NCBI GenBank assembly: GCA_023136715.1
Contig: JAGLQT010000189.1
Coordinates: 1-17,117 of the forward strand
DNA from: Gammaproteobacteria bacterium
GTDB lineage: Bacteria; Pseudomonadota; Gammaproteobacteria; SZUA-229
Length of the DNA: 17,117 bases
Reading direction: 5' to 3'
The notes beneath the pieces are model-generated. The model did no database searches, had not been told where the DNA came from, and worked only from the letters and a program-made list of their open reading frames with translations. The position numbers were made by a program, and so were the translations under genes. Positions 6,864-14,360 of this stretch are shown here, piece by piece. Positions within the stretch are counted from its first letter, which is position 1; each line of letters begins with the position of its first letter.

Positions 6864-8438
6864 TTACAACGTTGCCATGCTCTTTGCCAAATCCAGCATT
6901 TCTTTTTTATAGGGGCTTTGTATATCTGTCAGCAATACATTCATAAGGCTGCGTGCTTCATCCAGCTTATCAAGATGATGCAACAACAGTTCAATTTCCA
7001 GTAACTGACATCGAGCACTATCAATATATTTCCCATAACGTTGTTTAGCGTTGTGTATCAAACGGCAGGCTGTGTCGTATTGCTGTAGTTCAACCATGCC
7101 CCAGGCGAGTAATAAAACTTCAGCGGGGTCGGCAAGAACAAAGTCATGGCTAATGCTATGGCACTGCTCAAAAATATCCAGAGCTCGTTTGTAGCGTTTT
7201 TGTTCTAGCAATAAGCTGATGCAAACTCTGCCGATACATAATGCGGTACGACTTCCTCCCCATTCCCTGATGCGTTGGAACAGGTCTTCGTAGTTTTCAA
7301 CATAAACACGCTGAAATTCGTAATCATCCAGAATTAAGACTATGGCTTCGCTGTCATTATGAGTTTTGACATATTGATACAATTTCCCCATGTACTGTTT
7401 TTCATCTTTCTTGAACTGTCTTTCCTGCTGCTTGTTTGCAAGGTATTGACGATTACCGCTAAAAGAAAGGTTGTGTGTGGTGTGTCGATCGGCACGTTTG
7501 CTTCTCTGGTATTCGATTTCATCGGCCAGTTCATCACGGGTGTCATCGTGGGTTTCTTTCAGCCAGAAAAAACCGATTAAGTAACCAGTGATACCGCCAC
7601 TGACGTGGGCAATAAGGTTGACGCCGCCATGGTCGTTGCTGGTGAGCAGATCCCATGCATCCCATCCGATATACCAGATCGCCAATATCCATGCGGATAT
7701 GTAGAAATTGCGCACAAGAGTAAACCACCAGACTAAAACCCTTATTTTTGCTTTCGGCATAAGATAGGCCGAAAGCCCTATCATGCCCATAACTACACCA
7801 GATAAACCGAGGCTTGGCAATGCAGCGCTGCCACTTATTAATACCACCAGCGAATAGCTGACACTAGTGGAGAATGCAATCAATAGCATCACGCCCAGAT
7901 ACTTGAATACATTAGCTATTAAAAGTTCAAGTGCTGGCGCAAAGGCCAGGAAGAAAATCAGGTTGCCAGCAATATGAAAAATATCACCGTGCGATAAAGA
8001 TGATGTAATCATTTTTATCGGGTTCAAGTAATCAGGGTAATACATGAGTTTGGCGTTGAGACTTGCTGGCGCACCTTTCTGAAATGCATCGTAATGCGCC
8101 TGCGTTATTTTAAGCATCTCATCCATCTGCGCGCTGTAGCCATAAAGCCCAAAAAAATCTCTTGATTCGATTCGCCCTGGGACGAGGAATTCGACATTGG
8201 TATGATAGATCTGAATAAACTGGCTGCAGGCTCCTGTATCAGAACGCATGATGTCGATGGAGTCTTCAGCTAAAGATTCGGAGTAAATCGAGTCACAGTA
8301 ATTAAATATCGCACTGTCGAGATCACGTTCATTAGTAAACTGGAAGTAAAAGATAATAATGCAGAGAATGGTAACTGCGTAGGTGGTGTAGGCGTGCCCA
8401 TCTAGATCAAGAGCGGTGCTGTGAGGGAGTATTAGCAA
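6864..8438 (-). CDS. Rhomboid-family intramembrane serine protease with C-terminal repeat domain
   Basis: This 524-residue integral membrane protease has the rhomboid signature: HGDIFHIAGN (His150, His155, Asn159), the catalytic serine in GLSGVVMG (Ser213) and the catalytic histidine in AHVSGGITGY (His278). Membrane segments lie at about 18-34, 153-175, 180-203, 209-226, 244-258 and 274-292. A large extramembrane region (about 35-140) lies between the first and second segments. After residue 300 comes a charged linker, then a helical soluble domain (about 345-524) with alternating helix patterns like TPR repeats (RALDIFEQCHSISHDF, LLAWGMVELQQYDTA). Rhomboids cut membrane proteins within or beside the membrane; the substrate here is unknown. 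The start is TTG, supported by AGGTGA a few bases before it. No neighbouring gene suggests a partner. Confidence 0.9.
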   Translation of the reverse strand: MLILPHSTALDLDGHAYTTYAVTILCIIIFYFQFTNERDLDSAIFNYCDSIYSESLAEDSIDIMRSDTGACSQFIQIYHTNVEFLVPGRIESRDFFGLYGYSAQMDEMLKITQAHYDAFQKGAPASLNAKLMYYPDYLNPIKMITSSLSHGDIFHIAGNLIFFLAFAPALELLIANVFKYLGVMLLIAFSTSVSYSLVVLISGSAALPSLGLSGVVMGMIGLSAYLMPKAKIRVLVWWFTLVRNFYISAWILAIWYIGWDAWDLLTSNDHGGVNLIAHVSGGITGYLIGFFWLKETHDDTRDELADEIEYQRSKRADRHTTHNLSFSGNRQYLANKQQERQFKKDEKQYMGKLYQYVKTHNDSEAIVLILDDYEFQRVYVENYEDLFQRIREWGGSRTALCIGRVCISLLLEQKRYKRALDIFEQCHSISHDFVLADPAEVLLLAWGMVELQQYDTACRLIHNAKQRYGKYIDSARCQLLEIELLLHHLDKLDEARSLMNVLLTDIQSPYKKEMLDLAKSMATL

Positions 8439-8656
8439 AGGTCACCTGTATTTCCGTGGTTTATTAATCCTGTATCAATAATTCCTTATTTTATACATAC
8501 TGGTTTAGTCAGTATTTTTAATAAAAATGATTTGGTATTAAAAATGAAGCCCAGTAGAGCTTGTCAGCATAACTCACCTCGTCATTGCTGTCGTTTTAGC
8601 GGGGCAACAGAAGCCAAAGTTTCTGTTACTCCGCTATTGATCAACCGATTGCTTCG
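8439..8656. other. Intergenic region with two inverted repeats
   Basis: No gene is seen in these 218 bases. They hold a 10-bp perfect AT-rich inverted repeat, ATTTTTAATA (8514-8523) with TATTAAAAAT (8536-8545), and a stronger 16-bp repeat at 8597-8636 listed separately. The rhomboid promoter must lie here on the minus strand, but no convincing -35/-10 pair was found. Confidence 0.5.
8597..8636 (-). terminator. Long hairpin after the 76-residue protein gene
   Basis: The arms 8597-8612 and 8621-8636 pair over 16 positions with two imperfect positions (one a G-U wobble on the minus strand) and an 8-nt loop. The hairpin begins 20 nt after the minus-strand stop at 8657, where a terminator is expected. 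No U tract follows on either strand, so it may instead mark an RNA 3' end or be a REP-like element. Confidence 0.5.
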
Positions 8657-8887
8657 TTATTTAAAGCCGAGTGTTTTACGAATTTGAGCAATTTGTTCTT
8701 CTTGTTGTTCAAGTTGTTTGATCAGCCTTGACATCATTCTAGGGCCGCTTGCATAAGCACGGGCGAAACCCAGTTTGAATCCAAGTTTGGTTATGTCTTT
8801 CGCCAGATATTCCAGCTCTTCATCTTCCAGGCGGCCTCCCTTACCAGCGAGTAGTTGTTTTGCTTCTTTTATTAGACTAGCGGACAT
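8657..8887 (-). CDS. Small helical hypothetical protein
   Basis: I do not recognise this 76-residue protein. It is rich in Lys, Glu, Leu and Gln and is predicted to be all helical: an N-terminal amphipathic helix (LIKEAKQLLAGKGG), a middle part with EELEYLAKDITKLGFKLGFARAYASGP, and a C-terminal coiled-coil-like helix (RLIKQLEQQEEQIAQIRKTL). It has no signal peptide or membrane segment, so it is likely cytoplasmic. The coding status is well supported by a strong ribosome-binding site, AAGAGGTGA (minus strand, 8900-8892), before the ATG. It is a single gene between the rhomboid gene and nei, divergent from nei, with a long hairpin after its stop. It could be a small nucleic-acid-associated or protein-binding factor, but nothing in the sequence proves this. 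Confidence 0.72.
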   Translation of the reverse strand: MSASLIKEAKQLLAGKGGRLEDEELEYLAKDITKLGFKLGFARAYASGPRMMSRLIKQLEQQEEQIAQIRKTLGFK

Positions 8888-9069
8888 TTTCTCACCTCTT
8901 AATATTTATTTTTAGTTGCATTGATCTATTGTGATCGAATGCTATTCCTAAGCCTATGCGTTAAGTACTGACAGTGATCAGAGTGCTACTGAAGCGTCCT
9001 TTAAAAAACGCCACTGTCGCATTAACACTAGCATAATCGAAATCAAAATAATCATTAATTTTTACAGCG

Positions 9070-9075
9070 TATAAT
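9070..9075 (+). promoter_or_regulatory. Candidate -10 element for nei
   Basis: A perfect TATAAT lies 91 nt before the nei start in an AT-rich stretch. No good -35 sequence lies 16-18 nt upstream, so an activator or an upstream AT-rich element may be needed. The rest of 8888-9166 shows no gene; a short imperfect palindrome (about 8927-8940, GATC-containing) is its only other structure. Confidence 0.4.
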
Positions 9076-9166
9076 ATTTACTCATGTTAGGTCTGAAGTG
9101 TTGAAGTATCGCAAGTTTGAAATACTGGGGCTAGTGGAGTTTTGTCAATGAATTATCAGAATTATT

Positions 9167-10000
9167 ATGCCTGAAGGGCCTGAGATAAGACGTGTTGCTG
9201 ATGTTCTGGAAAAACAGGTGGCAGGGCGTGTTATTGATAATATTTATTTTGGTCTGGATTCTTTGAAGGCATGGGAAGATCAGTTAACTGGGTCCAGAGT
9301 TAAGAGCATTGAAACCCGTGGTAAGGCTATGATTATTCGTCTGGACATGGGCAGGGACGATGATTTATATATCTATAGCCACAATCAGTTATATGGCCGC
9401 TGGCATTTTTGTAACACTGATGAATATCCAGACAGTCAACGACAACTGCGTATAGCGATAGATTGTCAGGGGCAGTCGGCACTTTTATACAGTGCTTCTG
9501 ATATTGCGGTGCTTAATCAATATGAGCTACAGAACCATCGTTTCTTATGCAAGCTTGGTCCTGATGTATTGAGTCAGTTAACCACGGTAGAGAATCTAGT
9601 CGAGCGATTGAGTTCAACCAAGTATTGCAATCGTCAATTAGGCGGTGTCATGACCGATCAGTCTTTTGTCGCTGGTCTGGGCAATTATCTTCGTTGTGAA
9701 ATTTTATTTTACGCGGGCCTTAGTCCCAGAGTTCGCAGTCGAGACCTAAACGATAAGGAATTACAGTTTTTGGCTAATGCTATATTGAAGCTAGCACGAC
9801 AGTCTTATCAAGCTGGTGGTATTACCAATAACTTAGATTATGCGAAAATACTAATGGAGCAAGGTGCAAACTATGAGGAGGCTCGGTTTTATGTCTTCCG
9901 ACGTCAGGGGAAGGCCTGTTATCACTGTGGTAGTCAGATCGAAAAGAAAGTACACGCAGGACAGGCGTGTTTTTATTGTCCTGAGTGCCAGCAACAATAA
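9167..10000 (+). CDS. nei: Endonuclease VIII (DNA glycosylase/AP lyase)
   Basis: Nei removes oxidised pyrimidines such as thymine glycol from DNA and cuts at the resulting abasic site, the first step of base excision repair. The protein begins MPEGPEIRRVAD, where Pro2 is the catalytic nucleophile after Met removal and Glu3 is the general acid. The conserved Lys is in ETRGKAM (about 53), and SHNQLYG (about 71-77) is characteristic of Nei rather than Fpg. QSFVAGLGNYLRCEIL forms the helix-two-turn-helix region. A C-terminal zinc finger is present, CYHC then CPEC. The length is 277 residues against about 263 in E. coli. The extra residues lie before the zinc finger, in the ITNNLDYAKILMEQG region. 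The ATG start is fixed by the catalytic Pro-Glu; the ribosome-binding site is weak. Confidence 0.93.
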   Translation: MPEGPEIRRVADVLEKQVAGRVIDNIYFGLDSLKAWEDQLTGSRVKSIETRGKAMIIRLDMGRDDDLYIYSHNQLYGRWHFCNTDEYPDSQRQLRIAIDCQGQSALLYSASDIAVLNQYELQNHRFLCKLGPDVLSQLTTVENLVERLSSTKYCNRQLGGVMTDQSFVAGLGNYLRCEILFYAGLSPRVRSRDLNDKELQFLANAILKLARQSYQAGGITNNLDYAKILMEQGANYEEARFYVFRRQGKACYHCGSQIEKKVHAGQACFYCPECQQQ

Positions 10001-10030
10001 ATAAGAATAGATTTCTGCTTATTAATTTTT
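10000..10030. terminator. Weak terminator between convergent nei and Na/Pi gene
   Basis: AATAAG (10000-10005) and CTTATT (10018-10023) form a short stem with a 12-nt loop, followed on the plus strand by AATTTTT. The minus strand after the stem is also T-rich, so it could act in both directions. The 6-bp AT-rich stem makes this a tentative call. Confidence 0.38.
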
Positions 10031-10039
10031 GAAAAGTAT

Positions 10040-11812
10040 CTATGGGTGATACTGTTCTGCATTTCTGTCATCGATGCTATTGATAAGTTTATCTTGTGGT
10101 TTATAAAGAATCATAGCGATATCAATTAGGTTTATGGTGATTCTAGCTGCATTTGAACTGTCGTTGATCAATGAGCTTGCCATTTCATCGGTGACTGCAT
10201 CAGTCGCCAGCAATTCTTCTATATGACCTGTTAACAGTACGTCCATTTGCTCCGCTTTGCTTCTTTGTTTTTCAATTCTTTCAAGATGATTTGCCAGGTT
10301 CTCGGCTGGCCCAATGCGCTTAATTTCTCGAACAACTTTGAGTATGCGTCGCCTTAATACGTTGTACTCTCGGCGTAATGTTTCATTATCTGATTGCATA
10401 TAACGTTCGAGATTTTCCTGTAACGGTTTCATTCGTTTCACTGTTTGTACCAGCAGCCTGTCTGCGACAAGGATATTTCGAATAGTTTCGATTTGTTGTT
10501 GTGTGGGTTTGGTCAGTTTCTGTAACTTGGTTGCATACTCAAGAATTCGGCTGTAGATAATTTTGATTTGTGTAGCATAAACCAGGTCAATATCAATCTT
10601 GATTGTGCGGGGTGAAATATCAAGGAGCTTGTGTATATCCTGTTCGGATTCAAGATCGTGCCGATGAACACCCAGGCCATGAGCGAAAACTTTGTACGCA
10701 GCATTTCCCAGTAATCGTACAGATTCATCAGTTAAGGCTTTAATACCAGTTTGACTGTACTTTAATGATGATTCTGTCAGGAACTGAGGTTGATCAATCT
10801 CTACTTCTTTTTCCTCAACGGCCGGAACCATACGTATTGCCAGGTTAACGATAATTTTGATAAACCCGATCAGTACAATTGCGTTAAGAATATTAAACAC
10901 GGTGTGAAAAATTGAAATAGCTATTGGAATAGCTGCCGCACTCAAAAAGGGTGAAATACCCTCGATTTGTTCGACTGCTTGTCCGACTGTGTCAAGAAAA
11001 GGGTAGAACAGTATTAAAATCCAGACAGCGCCAAATACATTGAAAATTAGGTGTGCTCGTGCAGCGCGTTTGGCATGATAGTTGCCAATAATGGCGGCGA
11101 GATTAGCTGTGATCGTTGTACCTATGTTCTGGCCCACAACCATCGCTGCGGCTATGTCAAAAGCTATCCAGCCTTCGAAACACATCAATAGCGTCAGTGC
11201 CATGGCGGCGCTGGATGATTGTATAACGAGTGTCAGTATCGCTCCGATAACCAGAAACATAAGTACTGACAGAAATCCCCTGGATGTGTATTCGGCCAAA
11301 AATGCCAGAGCCTCGGGATTATCACCAATGTTTGGTACCGAGTCTTTCAGAAACTGTAAGCCGATAAATAACAGGGCAAAACCAACAGTAAAATAACCCC
11401 ATTGCCTGGCTTTTTCACTTTTTGAAATAGTGAGTAAAAAACCAGCACCGACTAATGGCAGTGCTATCGCGCTCATTTTTACTTTAAAACCAAGGATGGT
11501 AATTAACCATGCTGTTACGGTTGTGCCTATATTAGCGCCCATAATGACGCCTACGGCTTCGGTGAGTGTTAGTAAACTGGCATTGACGAAACTGACCACC
11601 ATCAGGGTAGTGGCTGAAGAAGACTGGATGGCGGCGGTAATAAGGAAGCCGGTTAATAAGGCAAAAAACCGGTTTGAGGTTGTGGTGGCGAGAATGCTTC
11701 GCATCTGGTTGCCAGCCAGCATCATGAGAGAATCACTCATGACTTTCATCCCGTAAAGGAACAAACCGAGTGAACCTAACAGTGTTAAAAGGTCGGTAAA
11801 ACCAAAATCCAT
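10040..11812 (-). CDS. Na/Pi-cotransporter family protein with PhoU-like domain
   Basis: This 590-residue inner-membrane protein has two inverted transport repeats and a soluble tail. The first repeat carries ITAAIQSSSATTLMVV and GANIGTTVTAW, the second TLVIQSSSAAMALTLL and GQNIGTTITANLAA. The paired QSSS motifs are the hallmark of the family (NptA, YjbB). About nine hydrophobic segments fill residues 5-325. After about 345 comes a helical PhoU-like region with many Arg, Lys and Glu residues, extending to about 575. Family members move sodium and phosphate; YjbB of E. coli is reported to export phosphate, so direction cannot be read here. The ATG at 11812 is followed at once by the first membrane segment. 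It is divergent from the cytochrome c/fccB pair and converges on nei. No Pho box was identified. Confidence 0.92.
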   Translation of the reverse strand: MDFGFTDLLTLLGSLGLFLYGMKVMSDSLMMLAGNQMRSILATTTSNRFFALLTGFLITAAIQSSSATTLMVVSFVNASLLTLTEAVGVIMGANIGTTVTAWLITILGFKVKMSAIALPLVGAGFLLTISKSEKARQWGYFTVGFALLFIGLQFLKDSVPNIGDNPEALAFLAEYTSRGFLSVLMFLVIGAILTLVIQSSSAAMALTLLMCFEGWIAFDIAAAMVVGQNIGTTITANLAAIIGNYHAKRAARAHLIFNVFGAVWILILFYPFLDTVGQAVEQIEGISPFLSAAAIPIAISIFHTVFNILNAIVLIGFIKIIVNLAIRMVPAVEEKEVEIDQPQFLTESSLKYSQTGIKALTDESVRLLGNAAYKVFAHGLGVHRHDLESEQDIHKLLDISPRTIKIDIDLVYATQIKIIYSRILEYATKLQKLTKPTQQQIETIRNILVADRLLVQTVKRMKPLQENLERYMQSDNETLRREYNVLRRRILKVVREIKRIGPAENLANHLERIEKQRSKAEQMDVLLTGHIEELLATDAVTDEMASSLINDSSNAARITINLIDIAMILYKPQDKLINSIDDRNAEQYHP

Positions 11813-11936
11813 AACATTATTGTTTGTTGTTAAATTATGCGTGTAAGATTATTATGCTATAGCTGCTCAAATCCTATTCTTAATTATAGCGGCTAGGTTT
11901 GTTGTTGTGCGCATCTAAACATTTTATTTTGTTTTC

Positions 11937-11950
11937 TTGATTCGTATCAA
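11937..11950 (+). promoter_or_regulatory. Perfect FNR/ANR-type box ahead of the sulfide dehydrogenase genes
   Basis: TTGATTCGTATCAA matches the FNR consensus TTGAT-N4-ATCAA with no mismatch. It lies 64 nt before the preferred cytochrome c start. If it acts as a class II site centred at -41.5, transcription would begin near 11985, leaving a leader of about 28 nt. A poor -10-like ACTTAT (11975-11980) is at roughly the right distance. The site is also 125 nt from the divergent Na/Pi gene, but is better placed for the cytochrome c gene. FNR, ANR or the NO-responsive DNR cannot be told apart by the box alone. Confidence 0.65.
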
Positions 11951-12013
11951 GGTTCCTGTTCTCGCTATCAGCAGACTTATGAGGATGCCGTTCAACTTTA
12001 CGTGGTGTGGCTT

Positions 12014-12319
12014 ATGAAATATCTTCTAATATTTACTGTGTTTTCGTTCTGTTCTGTTGTTCACGTCAGTGATGCTTTAGCTGCTGGAATTACGCGTGCG
12101 GTCATGCTGAGTAATTCCTGTGCGGCATGTCACGGTACTGATGGTAAGAGCCCTGGTGCTATTCCCGCAATCCATGGCAAGTCTTCACAGTTTATTTCCC
12201 AGTCACTACGTGAGTTTCGTGAGGGTAAGCGTCCCGCGACGGTGATGGGGCGGCATGCTTCTGGTTATACGGATGAAGAAATTCAGCTAATCGCTGATTA
12301 TTTTTCTGGTCAGCGCTAG
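12014..12319 (+). CDS. Small monoheme cytochrome c, probable FccA-type subunit
   Basis: This is a periplasmic c-type cytochrome precursor of about 101 residues. Residues 1-24 form a signal peptide ending in ALA-A. The heme motif is CAACH (Cys36, Cys39, His40), and Met78 in ATVMGRHASGYTDEEI is the likely sixth ligand. The C-terminal helix (EEIQLIADYFSG) is typical of class I cytochromes c. It lies 9 nt before fccB, with AGGA overlapping its stop, so the two are surely one operon. It is therefore likely the electron-accepting subunit of flavocytochrome c sulfide dehydrogenase. The Allochromatium FccA subunit is larger and diheme; this one is monoheme, as in Chlorobium. The start could instead be GTG at 12002, but ATG 12014 opens directly into the signal peptide. 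Confidence 0.87.
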   Translation: MKYLLIFTVFSFCSVVHVSDALAAGITRAVMLSNSCAACHGTDGKSPGAIPAIHGKSSQFISQSLREFREGKRPATVMGRHASGYTDEEIQLIADYFSGQR

Positions 12320-12328
12320 GATCATATT

Positions 12329-13609
12329 ATGAAAAATTACAGTCGTAGGAAATTTGTAAAACTTCTGGGCGGAACGGGCGCTTTGTTGTCAGCATCAAGT
12401 TTACTGACTGGCTGCGGTAAAGCTGCATCGGCGAGAATTGTGATTGTTGGCGGAGGCTTCGGTGGCTCTACCTGTGCCAAGTATTTGCGCCGGTTTGATA
12501 GCAGCCTGGATATCACGCTGATTGAACCGTCTTCTCGATTTATTACCTGCCCATTCAGTAACATGGTGATCAGCGGTATGCAGACGATGGATAGCATTAG
12601 TCATGATTACGCAGCACAGGCTGATCGTGGCGTTAATGTTGTCCATGCACGGGTGCAGGAAGTGGATGCAACAGCAAAGAAAGTGACGCTCGATAACGGC
12701 AAGGCACTTGAATATGACCGACTGGTGCTTTCACCCGGTATTGATTTTAAATGGGATGAGGTTGAGGGCATGCAGGCATCGGACGCTGAAATCATTCCCC
12801 ATGCCTGGCAGGGTGGCTCACAGACAATTTTGCTGCGCAAGCAACTCATGGCAATGTCTGATGGCGGTGTTGTGATTGTTGCTCCGCCAAAAAACCCTTT
12901 CCGCTGTCCGCCCGGGCCTTATGAGCGCATCAGTTTAATTGCGCATTATTTAAAACAGCACAAGCCTAAATCAAAAATTCTGGTACTCGATGCCAAAGAT
13001 AAGTTTTCCAAGCAAACTTTATTTAGGCAGGGCTGGGAAAAACTTTATCCCGGCATGATTGAATGGGTGGCTGGCAGCAAAGGCGGGAGTATTGAGGAGA
13101 TTGATGTTGCAACAGGCACTCTGTATACAGAATTTGGTGATACGCATAAAGGCGATGTAGTGAATTTTATTCCGCCACAAAAAGCGGGAGCGATTGCGCA
13201 GCATGCAGGTCTGGCTAATAATGACGGCTGGTGCTTCGTCGATCAGCGAACCTTTGAATCTAAGGTGCATAAAGACGTATATGTTATTGGTGATGCCAGT
13301 ATTGCAGGCGCTATGCCTAAATCCGGCTTTGCCGCGAACAGTCAGGGTAAAGTGTGTGCAGCAGCGATAGTGTCTTCATTGAGAGGCGTTGCTATGCCAG
13401 AGCCTTCGTACGTGAATACCTGTTACAGCCTGGTTTCACCTGATTATGGTATTTCTGTGGCTGCAGTTTATCGACATAGTGAAGATAAGGGTATCTATAA
13501 AACCGGTGGTGGTGTCAGCCCGATAGACGCTGATGCTACCTACCGATCGCAGGAAGCGCGTTATGCCAGAGGCTGGTACGATAGCGTTACCATGGATACA
13601 TTTGGTTGA
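12329..13609 (+). CDS. fccB: Flavocytochrome c sulfide dehydrogenase, flavoprotein subunit
   Basis: FccB oxidises sulfide in the periplasm and passes electrons to its cytochrome c subunit. The 426 residues begin with a Tat signal (SRRKFVK, 5-11, then a hydrophobic stretch). LTGC at 26-29 is also a lipobox, so the mature protein may be lipid-anchored. The FAD-binding motif IVGGGFGG lies at 39-46. Cys74 in FITCPFSN matches the cysteine that carries covalent FAD in Allochromatium. Cys193 (FRCPPGPYER) and Cys365 (NTCYSLV) match its redox-active pair. VIGDASIAGAMPKSG (319-333) is the second FAD motif. The C-terminal RYARGWYDSVTMDTFG is typical of FccB/SoxF. It is in one operon with the preceding cytochrome c, under the FNR-type box. 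A sulfide:quinone reductase is unlikely given the Tat signal and the partner. Confidence 0.94.
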   Translation: MKNYSRRKFVKLLGGTGALLSASSLLTGCGKAASARIVIVGGGFGGSTCAKYLRRFDSSLDITLIEPSSRFITCPFSNMVISGMQTMDSISHDYAAQADRGVNVVHARVQEVDATAKKVTLDNGKALEYDRLVLSPGIDFKWDEVEGMQASDAEIIPHAWQGGSQTILLRKQLMAMSDGGVVIVAPPKNPFRCPPGPYERISLIAHYLKQHKPKSKILVLDAKDKFSKQTLFRQGWEKLYPGMIEWVAGSKGGSIEEIDVATGTLYTEFGDTHKGDVVNFIPPQKAGAIAQHAGLANNDGWCFVDQRTFESKVHKDVYVIGDASIAGAMPKSGFAANSQGKVCAAAIVSSLRGVAMPEPSYVNTCYSLVSPDYGISVAAVYRHSEDKGIYKTGGGVSPIDADATYRSQEARYARGWYDSVTMDTFG

Positions 13610-13664
13610 AGAAGGACGGTTGTATAAAGACGCACTTTTCTAGTGATTGGTTAAGAATCTGATT

Positions 13665-13680
13665 AACTCAATATTGAGTT
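13665..13680. repeat. Perfect 16-bp palindrome between convergent genes
   Basis: AACTCAATATTGAGTT is fully self-complementary, with no separate loop. It lies 56 nt after the fccB stop in the gap between fccB and the convergent class II cytochrome gene. It may contribute to ending transcription, or be a binding site. There is no strong U tract. The rest of 13610-13764 shows no gene. Confidence 0.45.
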
Positions 13681-13764
13681 TCATCATTTAAGTCGTTAGT
13701 GAGATATGTAAAGTTATATTGCTCTATTTGCAGTGTTTTATTTTATGAAAAATTAGTATTTCAA

Positions 13765-14229
13765 TTATTTTAATGCAACATCGATTTTGTATATCGAATG
13801 GCATGCGACACAATTGTTTAATAATTCTGTAAGCTGGCGAAGACTGTGGTCAGGGTTGCCCAATTGTTCTGCGTTAAGTGCTAACTCATCAAATTTGTTA
13901 TGGGTATCAAAGCCCAATTTTTTAAAGGCCAGAGGAAGTTTTCCTGTGAGTGAGCCAGGCATTCCTTTTTGCGCTTGATTCCCTACCATGCGTGCTACTT
14001 CTGCGACTTTAGTCATATCATCCTTGCTTATACCATCGGTAATCGCCTGCACACTGGATAGAAATGTGCGCATTTCAGCTAGAACAAAATCGCGTTCAGC
14101 ATGATCCAGTATTAATGCCTGTCGCCCATCATCACCTAATGTAACTGAGCCAGCAATAATAAATTTATAACTCATGGCAATCAACGCAATTAGAAGTACG
14201 CCAGAAATAGACCAGCTTAATTTGCACAT
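13765..14229 (-). CDS. Membrane-anchored class II cytochrome c (cytochrome c'-like)
   Basis: The protein has 154 residues. Residues about 7-27 form a signal anchor or signal peptide; no clear cleavage site is obvious. The rest is helical and ends with CVACH (Cys140, Cys143, His144) 10 residues from the C-terminus. A heme at the extreme C-terminus of a four-helix-bundle-sized domain is the pattern of class II cytochromes (cytochrome c', c556). Cytochromes c' bind nitric oxide and protect against it, while c556 types carry electrons; the sequence does not decide. GGAG lies about 7 nt before the ATG. It is convergent to the FccA/FccB pair and last in the minus-strand run after arfB. The four helices are inferred from pattern and length, not shown. 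Confidence 0.8.
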   Translation of the reverse strand: MCKLSWSISGVLLIALIAMSYKFIIAGSVTLGDDGRQALILDHAERDFVLAEMRTFLSSVQAITDGISKDDMTKVAEVARMVGNQAQKGMPGSLTGKLPLAFKKLGFDTHNKFDELALNAEQLGNPDHSLRQLTELLNNCVACHSIYKIDVALK

Positions 14230-14360
14230 TATTAGCTCCAGGTATGGTTTTGAGAGATGGGCTTAGAATTCGAAATGTTACTTGCTTTTTAAGCAAATGA
14301 GGGGCGTATTATTCTTTGTTATGACCATTGTTACAAGGTCATGTTTTACCTTGATTGATT

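Noticed and set aside
8637..8645. TTGATCAA as another FNR site
   Set aside because: The half-sites lack the 4-nt spacer, so it is a plain palindrome and not an FNR box.
11082..11756. Plus-strand open frames within the Na/Pi gene
   Set aside because: They are antisense to the QSSS and NIGTT motifs and have low-complexity composition without start signals.
14279..14299. TTGCTTTTTAAGCAA inverted repeat before the class II cytochrome gene as a regulator site
   Set aside because: It is short and AT-rich and matches no known operator; it could equally be chance.
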